From the NCBI RefSeq assembly GCF_004341625.1, contig NZ_SLZG01000033.1, forward strand, positions 1 through 44,687: a stretch of 44,687 bases of DNA, written 5' to 3'. The translations under genes and the position numbers were made by a program. The notes beneath the pieces were generated by a model. The model ran no database searches and had not been told where the DNA came from. It saw only the letters and a list, made by a program, of their open reading frames with translations. The first letter of the stretch is position 1, and each line of letters opens with the position of its first letter. Shown piece after piece: positions 8,256-16,916 of this stretch. This DNA comes from Rhizobium sp. BK376 (lineage in GTDB: Bacteria; Pseudomonadota; Alphaproteobacteria; Rhizobiales; Rhizobiaceae).

Positions 8256-8365
8256 CAGTTGAATTTGTTTGTCAAGGTTCATTTGGCCGCAGCGACTGGG
8301 ATAAGATACAAGGCGATCGAGCCCCGTTTGATCGCGACGGGTTAGCAGCTAAGAGTCGAACCGGA

Positions 8366-9433
8366 ATGGCAAACGCGGGAGCAGACCGAGTGGGACGAGA
8401 CAACGCCAGAAAAGGAAATGCACCGACGCTTGCCGACATAGCGCGCGTGGCGGGCGTTTCCGTGAGTACGGCGGGTAGGGTGATGCGGCAGCAGGATTGG
8501 CCGGTCGACGAAGAGCTTAAGAAACGCGTGCTGCAAGCCGCAGCCGAACTGGCCTATGTCCCGAACGTCATGGCCCGAACGTTGAGGGCCGGCGCTCCGG
8601 CCCTGGTTGGCCTGGTCGTCGGGAATATGCTCGATCCCTATTACGGCGAAATCGCCGAGGCGGTCACCAAGCACGGCGAGGCGACCAACAAGATGTTGGT
8701 GATGGTCTGCAACATGCAGCGCGATCCGATGCTCGAACTCGATTATTGCCGGCGCCTGTGGGAGCATCGCGTCGCCGGCCTCATTCTGGCGGGAGGTGGT
8801 TTCGACCAATTCAGCCACAACGGAGAACTGCTGGATCTGCTCGACCGGATGGAAAGGAGCGGGGTCGTCATTACCACGCTCAGCCCCCGCGACATTCCCG
8901 TTCCGGCCTTCTGTATCGATAATGAGGAGGCGGGCAGGATCGCGGCCACCGATCTCGTCGGGCATGGCCATCGTCGCATCGGGATTTTGACGGGCGCAAT
9001 CCAGAACAGGGTCGTCGAGCAGCGTCTGAGCGGCATTAGATCGGTCTTTTCCAAGAGCGGCGTCGATTATCGAATCGCAGATAGCGGCTCTGGAGCCGAA
9101 TGGGCCATTTCGTCCGTTGGTCATCTGTTTGATGCCGATCCCGATATCACCGGCATTGTCGCCGTCTCGAGCGCGACGTCCGCCAACGTCCTGCATGCCG
9201 TCGAAGCGACGGGGCGGACGGTGCCGGACGATGTCTCGGTCGTAAGCATCGGCGGCTCGATGCTCGGCGAATGGAGCACGCCGAAATTGACGCGGGTCGA
9301 TATCGCTCTTGATGAATGTGGCCGCGGTGCGCTGGACTATATCGCAGCGCGGGTCAACGAGGACGACGCCCCCGTCGCGGGACCTTATCTTCCCCGGCTC
9401 ATTCGCGGCGGATCGGTGACCTCACGACACTGA
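8366..9433 (+). CDS. LacI-family transcriptional regulator
   Basis: The product has 355 residues. The HTH lies at about 20-42 (TLADIARVAGVSVSTAGRVM), followed by the hinge helix region YVPNVMARTLRAG. The ligand-binding domain has the periplasmic-binding fold: LVGLVVGNMLDPYYGEIAEA, then GHRRIGILTG, then VPDDVSVVSIGGS. The recognition helix has the less common STAGRVM instead of STVSRVL. It should sense an intermediate or substrate of the surrounding catabolic block and control the divergent flavoprotein gene. The start is weakly supported; an in-frame GTG at 8390 is an alternative. Confidence 0.88.
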   Translation: MANAGADRVGRDNARKGNAPTLADIARVAGVSVSTAGRVMRQQDWPVDEELKKRVLQAAAELAYVPNVMARTLRAGAPALVGLVVGNMLDPYYGEIAEAVTKHGEATNKMLVMVCNMQRDPMLELDYCRRLWEHRVAGLILAGGGFDQFSHNGELLDLLDRMERSGVVITTLSPRDIPVPAFCIDNEEAGRIAATDLVGHGHRRIGILTGAIQNRVVEQRLSGIRSVFSKSGVDYRIADSGSGAEWAISSVGHLFDADPDITGIVAVSSATSANVLHAVEATGRTVPDDVSVVSIGGSMLGEWSTPKLTRVDIALDECGRGALDYIAARVNEDDAPVAGPYLPRLIRGGSVTSRH

Positions 9434-9478
9434 GGTGGCAAGCCTGCCAGCCGCCATTATCTCGACGCTCCGATATCC

Positions 9479-9512
9479 GTGGCCAAGCCAGCTATTCAGC
9501 TGGCTTGGCCAC
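9479..9512. terminator. Perfect 14-bp hairpin between convergent lacI-type and tctA genes
   Basis: GTGGCCAAGCCAGC (9479-9492) and its exact complement (9499-9512) enclose a 6-base loop. The tctA stop codon lies inside it. It is placed to serve both converging transcripts, although neither side has a long T-tract. Confidence 0.65.
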
Positions 9513-11006
9513 AGAAACGGAATGGCGCAGCGAGCGCATCCAGAAGAACAGCTGCGCGAGCACGAGAAACAGGGCAATCGCCAGCACCGTCGCACTGATC
9601 GGTCCTTCGATGAAGGTCAGGAAGTTGCCACCGGAAATCTCAAGCGCGCGACGGAAGTTTTCCTCGATGAGCGGCCCAAGCACATAACCAAGCAGGATCG
9701 GCGAGATCGGAAAGTCCAGGGCCATGAGAATTGCGCCGGCGACACCGAATACCAGGACCTCGTTCACTTCGAACAGGCTGTTGTTGGTGCTGTAGACGCC
9801 GATGTAGATGAAGAACATAGCAACCGGAAAGAGATAGCGGTAAGGAACCCGCAAGAGCCTGACCCAGACTCCGATCAAAGGTACATTGAGTAGAATGAGG
9901 AAGACATTGCCGACCCAGAAGCTCGCAATCAGCCCCCAGAACAAATCCGCATGTTCGGTGATCAATTGCGGCCCCGGCTGGATGCCTTGAACGAGCAGCC
10001 CGCCAAGAATGAGAGCCATGACCGGATCGCCCGGGATGCCAAGGCTCATGGTTGGAATAAAGTCGATCTGCGTCTTTGAATGCGAGGACGCTTCAGGGGC
10101 GGCGACCCCCTCCAGAGCACCCTTGCCGAAACGCTCGGGCGTTCTCGATACCCGCTTCTCGAGAGCATAGGCGATGAATGTCGTAATCGTCGCTCCCGTT
10201 CCGGGCATGGCGCCGAACAACGTGCCGACCAGGGTTCCCCGCAGCATCGGGAAAAAGGCCTGCTTCAGATCCGCCATGCTCGGGCGCATATCACGCATTG
10301 ACAGCTTGCCTGTGGTTATGACCTCCATATTGTTGATATTGCGAAGAAATTCTGCAACGCCGAAAAGGCCGAGCGCGAGTGCGACCAGTTGCACACCGCT
10401 AAACAGCATCGGAAAACCGAATGTGAAGCGCATCGTGCCCGTGTTGATGTCGGTCCCGACCATGCCGATCAGCAATCCCAGCGTGGTCATTGCCACACCT
10501 TTCAAGGGTGTTCCGCGTGCCATCGTCCCACCGCAGATCAAGCCGAGCAGCATGATGGAGAAAATCTCCGCCGGCCCGAACTTGAAGGCGACGCTGACCA
10601 GCAACGGAGAGGCAAAGACCATCACGATGATGCCGATCGATGCGGCGAAGAACGAGCAGAGCATGGTAATGCCGAGCGCGACGCCGCCCTTACCCTGCTT
10701 TGTCATTGGATAGCCATCGAGACAGGTGACGGCATGTGGCGGATGGCAGGGCAGATTGAGAAGGATAGCTCCGATCGCCCCGCCATATTGCGAACCATAG
10801 AAGATGCCCGCCAACATCAGGATCGCCGGGATCGGCGACATGACATAAGTCAACGGCAACAGGATCGACATGGCCGAAAGCGGCCCCAGACCGGGCAACA
10901 CGCCGATGAGGTTACCGATGAGGACACCGACGAACGACCAGAGGAGATTGTGAGGCTCGAGCGCGACGCTAAAGCCGTGAGAGAGATCGAGAAGCGACTG
11001 GATCAT
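9492..11006 (-). CDS. tctA: TTT transporter large permease (TctA family)
   Basis: The 504-residue membrane protein has about 12 segments. The family signatures are present: LIGVLPGLGPLSAMSILLPL near the N-terminus, GAIGAILLNLPCHPPHAVTCLDG, and a second copy, FGAMPGTGATITTFIAYALEK, followed by the GDPVMALILGGLL stretch. With TctB and TctC it forms a binding-protein-dependent secondary transporter for carboxylates, driven by the ion gradient. I chose ATG 11006, which has GGGG 6 bases upstream; it lies 2 bases past the tctB stop. An in-frame TTG at 11012 is the alternative. The cargo is unknown. Confidence 0.93.
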   Translation of the reverse strand: MIQSLLDLSHGFSVALEPHNLLWSFVGVLIGNLIGVLPGLGPLSAMSILLPLTYVMSPIPAILMLAGIFYGSQYGGAIGAILLNLPCHPPHAVTCLDGYPMTKQGKGGVALGITMLCSFFAASIGIIVMVFASPLLVSVAFKFGPAEIFSIMLLGLICGGTMARGTPLKGVAMTTLGLLIGMVGTDINTGTMRFTFGFPMLFSGVQLVALALGLFGVAEFLRNINNMEVITTGKLSMRDMRPSMADLKQAFFPMLRGTLVGTLFGAMPGTGATITTFIAYALEKRVSRTPERFGKGALEGVAAPEASSHSKTQIDFIPTMSLGIPGDPVMALILGGLLVQGIQPGPQLITEHADLFWGLIASFWVGNVFLILLNVPLIGVWVRLLRVPYRYLFPVAMFFIYIGVYSTNNSLFEVNEVLVFGVAGAILMALDFPISPILLGYVLGPLIEENFRRALEISGGNFLTFIEGPISATVLAIALFLVLAQLFFWMRSLRHSVSVAKPAE

Positions 11007-11008
11007 GG

Positions 11009-11476
11009 TCAACCCCAGCTAAAGAGAGGAAACTGCACTTGCAGCGCCCACCAGAAGACGACGGTTGCGACGACGACCATGCCGAGCGCCACGACGAGTG
11101 CATTGAGCAGCGAATTCTGGCGATCACCGAGAGCCGCGATGAATACGCTTGCGAAAGTGGCCGGCACCAGGCCGCCATATTCGCCAAACACAACGAACGC
11201 GATGACGCTGAGCAGAATGCAGATCCACCCCCGCCACTGTGGGCGCGACGCGGGAGCCGTCATCTGGTTGATCGTCTCGCCGATACTGTCGTTTCTGCCT
11301 CGCAATGCGATCGCGATTCCGATCAACGCCAGAACGACCCCAAGCGCAGCCGGAAAGAAGCCCGAGCCCATTTCCGACAGCGACCCGACCTTATACTGGA
11401 TGCTCTGGATGATGGCGGCGATCCCTATCAGGAACATGAGGCCGCCGCCAATGTAGTCCTTTATATGCTGCTTCAT
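11009..11476 (-). CDS. tctB: TTT transporter small permease (TctB family)
   Basis: The 155-residue product has four predicted helices: YIGGGLMFLIGIAAIIQSI, GFFPAALGVVLALIGIAIAL, WICILLSVIAFVVFGEY and the final ALVVALGMVVVATVVFWWAL. The GSLSEMGSGFFPAALG motif after helix 1 is characteristic of TctB. It lies directly between tctC and tctA on the same strand. It completes the membrane part of the importer. Confidence 0.9.
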   Translation of the reverse strand: MKQHIKDYIGGGLMFLIGIAAIIQSIQYKVGSLSEMGSGFFPAALGVVLALIGIAIALRGRNDSIGETINQMTAPASRPQWRGWICILLSVIAFVVFGEYGGLVPATFASVFIAALGDRQNSLLNALVVALGMVVVATVVFWWALQVQFPLFSWG

Positions 11477-11621
11477 CGATCAATCGCTCCCGTGAGCCCA
11501 TCCACTGCTTCCGCGACAGGGAAAGCCTTGCTGGGACATGGTCGTTTCAGTCCGGAGGAGCCGGGTTTGATTCAAGGCGTCGAGCGGCGACTTGGATCGG
11601 CGATCCCGGCTCGTCGCAGTA

Positions 11622-12602
11622 TCAGTTCTCGGATGGCGCCTTGGCGAGAACGGCGCTGTCGATCTTGAATTCTTCCTCGATCATCTGGTGGAAATGGTCG
11701 GGCGTGTCGGCGGCAATGATGTCGTCGATCTTATTCAGATCGGTCTTGACCGGATCCTTGGTCAGGATATCGACGATATTCTGGTTGAGCTTGTCGATGA
11801 TGTCCTTGGGCGTTCCCTTCGGCGCGACGAAACCATACCAGCTCGAGAAATCAAATCCATCGACGCCGGCTTCCTTGAGGGTCGGTACATCAGGCAGTTC
11901 GGTCAGCCGTTCGTCGGCGCCGACACCCAGTGCCCGCAGCTGACCACTCTTGATGAAGGGCAAAAGAGCGAGCGGGCCTGTCATGAATACTTGGATACGA
12001 CCGGCAACCAGGTCAGGAACCGGGGCCGCGCCGCTCTTGTAGGCGACCTCGACCATCTTGGTTCCGGTCAGCTTCTGAAACAGCATCGAGGCGACGAATT
12101 GCGACGAGCCCAGACCGCCATTACCGACTTTCAATTCGCCCGGATGCGCCTTGGCGTAACTGATGAGTTCAGCCACCGTCTTCACCGGCAGGCTTGGATT
12201 GATGACAAGAATTTCCGGCGTGTGGATCGCCATGGTGATGGCTTCGAAATCCGTCTTCGGATCATAGGGGAGGTCGGGCTGCAGCAGCTTGTTGGTCGAC
12301 AGCGTACCGGGTGTGCCGATCCCTATCGTATAGCCGTCCGGCTTTGCCTGGGCGATCATCGTGGTGCCGATGGCGCCGTCTGCGCCGGTGTTGTTTTCGA
12401 CGACGATCGGTTGCCCCAGTCGCTGGCTGAGTATGGTCGCGACCTTGCGGGCAACGAAGTCCTCGTTGCCGCCGGGAAGCGACGGGACAATCAGGCGGAT
12501 CTGGCGCGACGGATACCCATCCTCGGCGTGCGTGCTTCCCGCAATCGCCAGTCCGCTCATAAAGGTGCAGGCTAACAAAACGACGCTATAGTTCGATTTC
12601 AT
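11622..12602 (-). CDS. tctC: TTT transporter periplasmic substrate-binding protein (TctC/Bug family)
   Basis: The 326-residue product has a cleavable signal (MKSNYSVVLLACTFMSGLA to STHA). The mature part begins YPSRQIRLIVPSLPGGNEDF, the Bug-family opening, and has VVENNTGADGAIGTTMIAQAKPDGYT, the loop that contacts the ligand carboxylate. GGAGGAG precedes the start by 6 bases. Bug proteins bind carboxylates such as citrate, tartrate or aromatic acids, and the specificity is not readable. This is the first gene of tctCBA, about 300 bp downstream of gntR on the same strand. Confidence 0.92.
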   Translation of the reverse strand: MKSNYSVVLLACTFMSGLAIAGSTHAEDGYPSRQIRLIVPSLPGGNEDFVARKVATILSQRLGQPIVVENNTGADGAIGTTMIAQAKPDGYTIGIGTPGTLSTNKLLQPDLPYDPKTDFEAITMAIHTPEILVINPSLPVKTVAELISYAKAHPGELKVGNGGLGSSQFVASMLFQKLTGTKMVEVAYKSGAAPVPDLVAGRIQVFMTGPLALLPFIKSGQLRALGVGADERLTELPDVPTLKEAGVDGFDFSSWYGFVAPKGTPKDIIDKLNQNIVDILTKDPVKTDLNKIDDIIAADTPDHFHQMIEEEFKIDSAVLAKAPSEN

Positions 12603-12903
12603 CGAATTCTCCTCCCTGGTTTTTGCTCCATGCTGCGGCAGCTGAATAGCCGCCTCCAAGCTGCGACCATCTCGGCCTCGCTTGCCGCGAAACCGACTCC
12701 TCCTGGTCGTTCCAAAGACCAATCCGCTCCTACTCGGATGGCAAAATCACCAATTGCGATTGTACCCGGCCTCTGAAAATCAATGTATCGAATTAAATTT
12801 TACACGCAAGGCAAAAGTTTTGAATTCAAAATATGGATGCATCATCGATTCAGGCTTGCTGCAATCTTCAGCCAATTGCGACGATTGTCTATGAATGGGC
12901 AGA
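12603..12903 (-). promoter_or_regulatory. AT-rich leader and promoter region of tctCBA with a 14-bp palindrome
   Basis: This 301-bp gap holds no gene. From about 12770 to 12850 it is much richer in AT than its surroundings and contains the perfect palindrome TTTTGAATTCAAAA at 12818-12831. It is the natural place for the transporter promoter and for an operator of the GntR or LacI regulator. The binding assignment is inference. Confidence 0.45.
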
Positions 12904-13653
12904 TCACTCCGCCGAATTCGAAAAACCGAGATGCTCGAACACCGCATAGCGCTTGTTGCGAAGGTGATTGAATAAAATGTCGCTGAGCTCGCGACCTGCC
13001 TTGCGACGCAGCGCATCGAGGATGGCTTCGTGCTCCCGCATCGCCTCGCTCCACCTGTCGTGATGCTGGTCGAGATTGGCAATATAGCGGACCCGGCGGA
13101 TGCGGTTGCCGAAGCTGAAATAGGTGGCGGTCAGGATCTTGTTGCCGGCGATCTCGACGATGCGCCGGTGGATCGCCTGATTGCAGCGGAAATATCCGTC
13201 CAACTCGCGGCGCAGATAATAGCCGTACATCTCGTAGTGGATCTGTTCGATTTCATTGATCTCGTCCGCAGAGATATTTTCGCAGGCGAGCCGGCCGGCC
13301 AGCGATTCGAACCCGCCCATAACATCGAAAAGCTCGCGCAATTCATTGGCATCAAGTCCCTTCACGCGTGCGCCGCGGTTGGGCAGCAGTTCAACGAAAC
13401 CCTCGGAGGCCAGCACCTTCAGCGCCTCCCGCAAGGGCGTTCTCGACACTCCGAAGAGGTCGCAGAGTTCCCGCTCGGGAACGCGCGCACCATCCTTAAG
13501 ATGGCCTTCGATAATATAATCGCGCAATCGGCACAGGACTTCGCCGTGCAGCGATTGCCCGGCCAAGGACGACTCGGCATCTGCCGCGTCGGGGCTCGGC
13601 GCGCGCTCTGAAAGGCCGGAAGCTGGTTTGAGCGACGGTTGGATGTTGGTCAT
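12904..13653 (-). CDS. GntR-family regulator, FadR/FCD subfamily
   Basis: The product has 249 residues. A winged HTH lies at about 37-98: LRDYIIEGHLKDGARVPERE, then LFGVSRTPLREALKVLASEG, then the wing with LLPNRGARV. An all-helical FCD effector domain follows, with an H-x3-I (HRRIVEIAG) and REHEAILDAL metal- or ligand-binding pattern. GAGGGACA lies before the start. FCD regulators usually answer to carboxylates or sugar acids, which fits the flanking TTT importer and the aminotransferase/DenD pair. It is divergent from the aminotransferase gene, with an inverted repeat in between. Confidence 0.9.
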   Translation of the reverse strand: MTNIQPSLKPASGLSERAPSPDAADAESSLAGQSLHGEVLCRLRDYIIEGHLKDGARVPERELCDLFGVSRTPLREALKVLASEGFVELLPNRGARVKGLDANELRELFDVMGGFESLAGRLACENISADEINEIEQIHYEMYGYYLRRELDGYFRCNQAIHRRIVEIAGNKILTATYFSFGNRIRRVRYIANLDQHHDRWSEAMREHEAILDALRRKAGRELSDILFNHLRNKRYAVFEHLGFSNSAE

Positions 13654-13723
13654 TGTCCCTCATGCATAGGACAGGATCTGCATTATGTCGAGAGGCGATG
13701 CCGGCATACGGAATTCATCTGTG

Positions 13724-13754
13724 ATATTGCAACGGCAAAAAATGAATGCAATAT
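13724..13754. promoter_or_regulatory. Inverted repeat upstream of the aminotransferase gene, candidate GntR site
   Basis: ATATTGCA (13724-13731) and TGCAATAT (13747-13754) are exact complements separated by 15 bp. The motif ATATTGC also recurs directly at 13751. The site lies in the gntR/aminotransferase intergenic region, 48 bp before the second gene. Binding is inferred. Confidence 0.45.
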
Positions 13755-13802
13755 TGCCGTCAGCCGTCGCGTTGACCATAGGATGGCAGGGAGGATTTTC
13801 AC

Positions 13803-15005
13803 ATGAACAGCCAAGGTCGTCATTTCCTGCAGATTCCTGGACCGAGCCCGGTGCCCGAGCGCGTGCTGCGGGCCATCGGTATGCCGGTAATCGACCATCG
13901 CGGTCCGGAATTTCAAAAGCTTGGACGCGAAGTCCTGGACGGGTGCAAGTCGATCTTCAAGACGTCCGGACCCGTCATCATCTATCCGTCGTCGGGCACG
14001 GGCGCCTGGGAGGCGGCCATCGTCAATACCCTATCGCCAGGAGACCGGGTTCTCATGGTCGAGACCGGTCATTTCGCGACGCAATGGCGGCAAATGGCCG
14101 CTCGATGGGGGCTCGAGGTCGACTTCGTCGATGGAGACTGGCGTCACGGCGTTGATCCTTCCGTCGTAGAAGCCCGCCTTGCCGAGGATCGCGCGCACGC
14201 GATCAAGGCCGTGATGGTCGTCCACAACGAGACCTCGACGGGCGCGACCAGCCGCATCGCCGACGTTCGGAAGACTATGGATCAGGCGCATCATCCCGCT
14301 CTTCTGATGGTGGATACCATCTCCTCGCTCGGCTCGTGCGAATACAAGCACGATGAATGGAATGTCGACGTGACCGTCAGCTGCTCGCAAAAAGGCCTGA
14401 TGCTGCCACCGGGCCTCGGCTTCACGGCGGTCTCGAAGAAGGCACTCGCTGCCTCGAAGAGCAACAAGCTGCCGCGCTCCTATTGGGATTGGGAGGATAT
14501 GCTGAAGGCGAATGCTGGCGGCTCGTTTCCCTATACGCCGTCAACCAACCTGCTTTACGGGCTGCGCGAAGCAATCGCTTTGCTGCTGGAGGAGGGCCTC
14601 GACGCCGTCTTTGACCGGCATCAGCGCCTTGCGGCCGCAACCCGCGCCGCCGTTCGCGCCTGGGGGCTTGAGGTCCTCTGCCAGGAGCCGCTGGACTACT
14701 CGCCGGTGCTGACGGCCGTGCTTTTGCCTGATGGACACGATGCCGACAGATTTCGAAAGATCGTGCTCGATAAATTCAACATGTCGCTGGGTGCAGGGCT
14801 TTCCAAACTTGCCGGCAAGGTGTTTCGCATCGGCCATCTCGGAGAATGTAACGAATTGACCCTGATGGCGGCGCTGTCCGGCATCGAGATGGGACTGGAT
14901 CTGGCCGGCATCCCACATCAGGCAGGCGGTGTGACGGCCGCGATGGCCTCCCTGAGGGAGCTCGGAAATACCCGGGAGAATACGCTCAAGGTGGCGATGG
15001 CCTGA
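13803..15005 (+). CDS. Class V PLP-dependent aminotransferase (serine/alanine-glyoxylate type)
   Basis: The product has 400 residues. It has the SGAT/AGAT layout: FLQIPGPSPVPERVL at the start, YPSSGTGAWEAA (61-72) for the cofactor phosphate, LMVDTISSLG (168-177) with the pyridine-contacting Asp171, and the Schiff-base Lys197 in VTVSCSQKGLMLPPG. The C-terminal part has RIGHLGE as in serine-glyoxylate aminotransferases. It moves an amino group between a small amino acid and a 2-oxo acid such as glyoxylate or pyruvate. GGGAGG precedes the start. The next gene, on the same strand, is a DenD-like dehydrogenase, which suggests that a hydroxy or amino acid is processed here. Confidence 0.9.
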   Translation: MNSQGRHFLQIPGPSPVPERVLRAIGMPVIDHRGPEFQKLGREVLDGCKSIFKTSGPVIIYPSSGTGAWEAAIVNTLSPGDRVLMVETGHFATQWRQMAARWGLEVDFVDGDWRHGVDPSVVEARLAEDRAHAIKAVMVVHNETSTGATSRIADVRKTMDQAHHPALLMVDTISSLGSCEYKHDEWNVDVTVSCSQKGLMLPPGLGFTAVSKKALAASKSNKLPRSYWDWEDMLKANAGGSFPYTPSTNLLYGLREAIALLLEEGLDAVFDRHQRLAAATRAAVRAWGLEVLCQEPLDYSPVLTAVLLPDGHDADRFRKIVLDKFNMSLGAGLSKLAGKVFRIGHLGECNELTLMAALSGIEMGLDLAGIPHQAGGVTAAMASLRELGNTRENTLKVAMA

Positions 15006-15073
15006 CGCCATCGTCGCCGACATTCCGATCGCCCGGGTCACTGCGACGAGCCCAATTTTACAGTGAGGCAATT

Positions 15074-16063
15074 GTGCATGTTCTGGTAACCGGCGCAGCC
15101 GGGATGATCGGGGGCAAGCTCGCCGATCGACTTTTATCTGATGGCAGCATCGGACCGGCCGAGATGACGTCGCTGAAGCTGACGGATGTGGTCCGTCCTC
15201 CCGGGATCTATGCCAGTCACGTTCGCGTCGAGACCGCCGCCGCAGATATAACGGTTCCTGCGGAGGTCGAGACGCTTATCGCCGCGCGGCCTGATGTCAT
15301 TTTTCATCTGGCCGCGATCGTATCGGGAGAGGCCGAGGCTGATTTCGACAAAGGCTACCGCATCAATCTGGAAGGCACACGCAATCTCTTCGAGGCAATC
15401 CGTCTGGCGGGACTTCGCGAGCCCTACCGGCCGCGGCTCGTCTTTGCCTCATCGCTCGCCGTCTTCGGCGCTCCATTTCCCGACAGGATCGGCGACGAGT
15501 TTCATCAGACCCCGCAGACGAGCTACGGCACCCAGAAGACGATAGGAGAGCTGTTGTTGGCGGATTACAGCCGGCGCGGCATCTTCGACGGCATCGGCAT
15601 CCGGTTGCCGACCATCTGCGTGCGTCCCGGCAAGCCGAACAAGGCAGCCTCGGGCTTCTTCTCAAGCATTCTTCGCGAACCATTGATCGGGCAGGAGGCG
15701 ATATTGCCGGTTTCCGAGCATGTCCGCCACTGGTTCGCCAGCCCGCGCAGCGCCATCGGATTTCTGGTGCATGCAGCGACTATCGACCTTGAGGCGGTCG
15801 GCCCGCTGCGAAATCTCAACATGCCGGGCGTTTCCGCCACGGTCGGTGATCAGATTGCCGCCCTGCGGCGGATCGCCGGCGACAAGGCGGCCGGATTGAT
15901 CCGCCGTCAATCGGATGAAACCGTATTGCGGATCGTCAGCGGTTGGCCGCGCGATTTCGACGCTACGCGCGCACGCGCCCTGGGGTTTACGACCGATGGA
16001 TCCTTTGACGAAATTATCAGGGCTCACATCGAGGATGAACTCGGTGGAAAAATTGGGATGTGA
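15074..16063 (+). CDS. denD: NAD-dependent epimerase/dehydratase-family enzyme, D-erythronate dehydrogenase-like
   Basis: The product has 329 residues. It is an extended SDR: nucleotide motif GAAGMIGG (7-14), IFHLAAIVSG (76-85), ASS at 125-127, and catalytic Tyr151-x3-Lys155 in TSYGTQKTIGELL. The stretch GIGIRLPTICVRPGKPNKAASGFFSSI is characteristic of the DenD group that oxidises D-erythronate at C2. GTG is the start; GAGG lies 5 bases upstream and the motif begins at once. DenD normally works with a DUF1537 kinase and OtnC/OtnI, none of which is present, so the true substrate may differ. It lies 68 bp after the aminotransferase. Confidence 0.82.
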   Translation: MHVLVTGAAGMIGGKLADRLLSDGSIGPAEMTSLKLTDVVRPPGIYASHVRVETAAADITVPAEVETLIAARPDVIFHLAAIVSGEAEADFDKGYRINLEGTRNLFEAIRLAGLREPYRPRLVFASSLAVFGAPFPDRIGDEFHQTPQTSYGTQKTIGELLLADYSRRGIFDGIGIRLPTICVRPGKPNKAASGFFSSILREPLIGQEAILPVSEHVRHWFASPRSAIGFLVHAATIDLEAVGPLRNLNMPGVSATVGDQIAALRRIAGDKAAGLIRRQSDETVLRIVSGWPRDFDATRARALGFTTDGSFDEIIRAHIEDELGGKIGM

Positions 16064-16127
16064 AAGATGCTGTTCGGTGTCTTGCCTGCGTCCTTCAGGT
16101 CCACCAAGGTAAACGGGCGTCTCGGGC

Positions 16128-16154
16128 GTGGGGCGCAGCATCGCCGCGCCCCAC
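16128..16154. terminator. Hairpin between the convergent denD-like and SDR genes
   Basis: A perfect 9-bp stem (GTGGGGCGC 16128-16136 with GCGCCCCAC 16146-16154) and a 9-base loop lie in the 105-bp convergent gap. There is no T-tract on the plus strand. Confidence 0.45.
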
Positions 16155-16168
16155 CGATTGTGTGAAGC

Positions 16169-16885
16169 TCACCAGGATAATACGCCCTTGTCATTGATGA
16201 AGGTCGCCGTCCGACCATCGCTTGAGGCCACAAGCTGGACGATGATCTCCGCCGCCTGCTCGACCGTGCGGTAGCCCGTGTTGCCGTTGAAGTCCGTCTT
16301 CGTGTATCCCGGATCCGCGCTATTGACCGTGATGCCGAACGACGCAAGCGCCTTGGAAAATGACACTGTTACTGCGTTCAGGGCCGTCTTCGAGCTGTTG
16401 TATCCGAGACTATTGACCCCATAAAATTCGCTTTTCGGATCAGTCAGGGCACCGAGCGAACCCAGTTCACTGCTGACGTTGACGACATTTGCGGACCCGG
16501 CGGCTTTGAGCAACGGCAGGAGCGCTTGTATGATGCGGATTGGTCCGAACACGTTGATCTCATAGACCTGACGGATATCCTCCACGGTCTGCTCCGTCGG
16601 ACCAACGAAGGTCCCCGGAATGCCCGCATTGTTGACGAGAGCATCCAGCTTTCCATCTTCCCCGCGAATGCGTTCGGCGGCGGCATTCACGCTTGCATCG
16701 TCTTCGACAGCGATCTCGATGAAGCGCACATCATGCCCGAGTGCACGCAGTGCCTGTGCCGCTGCCTCGCCGCGGCCAAAATCGCGCGCACCGAGCCATA
16801 CGCGATAACCCATTTCTCCGAGCCGCCGGGCGGTTTCAAAGCCGATGCTCTTGTTGGCACCGGTGATCAATACATTCTTCGACAC
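16169..16885 (-). CDS. Short-chain dehydrogenase/reductase
   Basis: The 238-residue classical SDR has the cofactor motif TGANKSIG (8-15), NNAG (85-88), a catalytic Ser in VVNVSSELG (138-139) and Tyr162-x3-Lys166 in GYNSSKTAL. I start it at GTG 16885, with GGAG 7 bases upstream, because the Rossmann strand SKNVLITG begins there; an in-frame ATG 30 bp upstream overlaps the divergent regulator's promoter. It probably reduces a carbonyl with NADPH (an Arg follows strand 2 in LGARD). It is divergent from an AraC regulator only 31 bp away. Confidence 0.88.
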   Translation of the reverse strand: MSKNVLITGANKSIGFETARRLGEMGYRVWLGARDFGRGEAAAQALRALGHDVRFIEIAVEDDASVNAAAERIRGEDGKLDALVNNAGIPGTFVGPTEQTVEDIRQVYEINVFGPIRIIQALLPLLKAAGSANVVNVSSELGSLGALTDPKSEFYGVNSLGYNSSKTALNAVTVSFSKALASFGITVNSADPGYTKTDFNGNTGYRTVEQAAEIIVQLVASSDGRTATFINDKGVLSW

Positions 16886-16916
16886 GATCGTTCTCCATTC
16901 TGATTGCCCCGCCAAT

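Noticed and set aside
10389..12575. Long plus-strand open frames across tctA, tctB and tctC
   Set aside because: Shadows of high-GC coding DNA; the minus strand encodes a complete conserved transporter.
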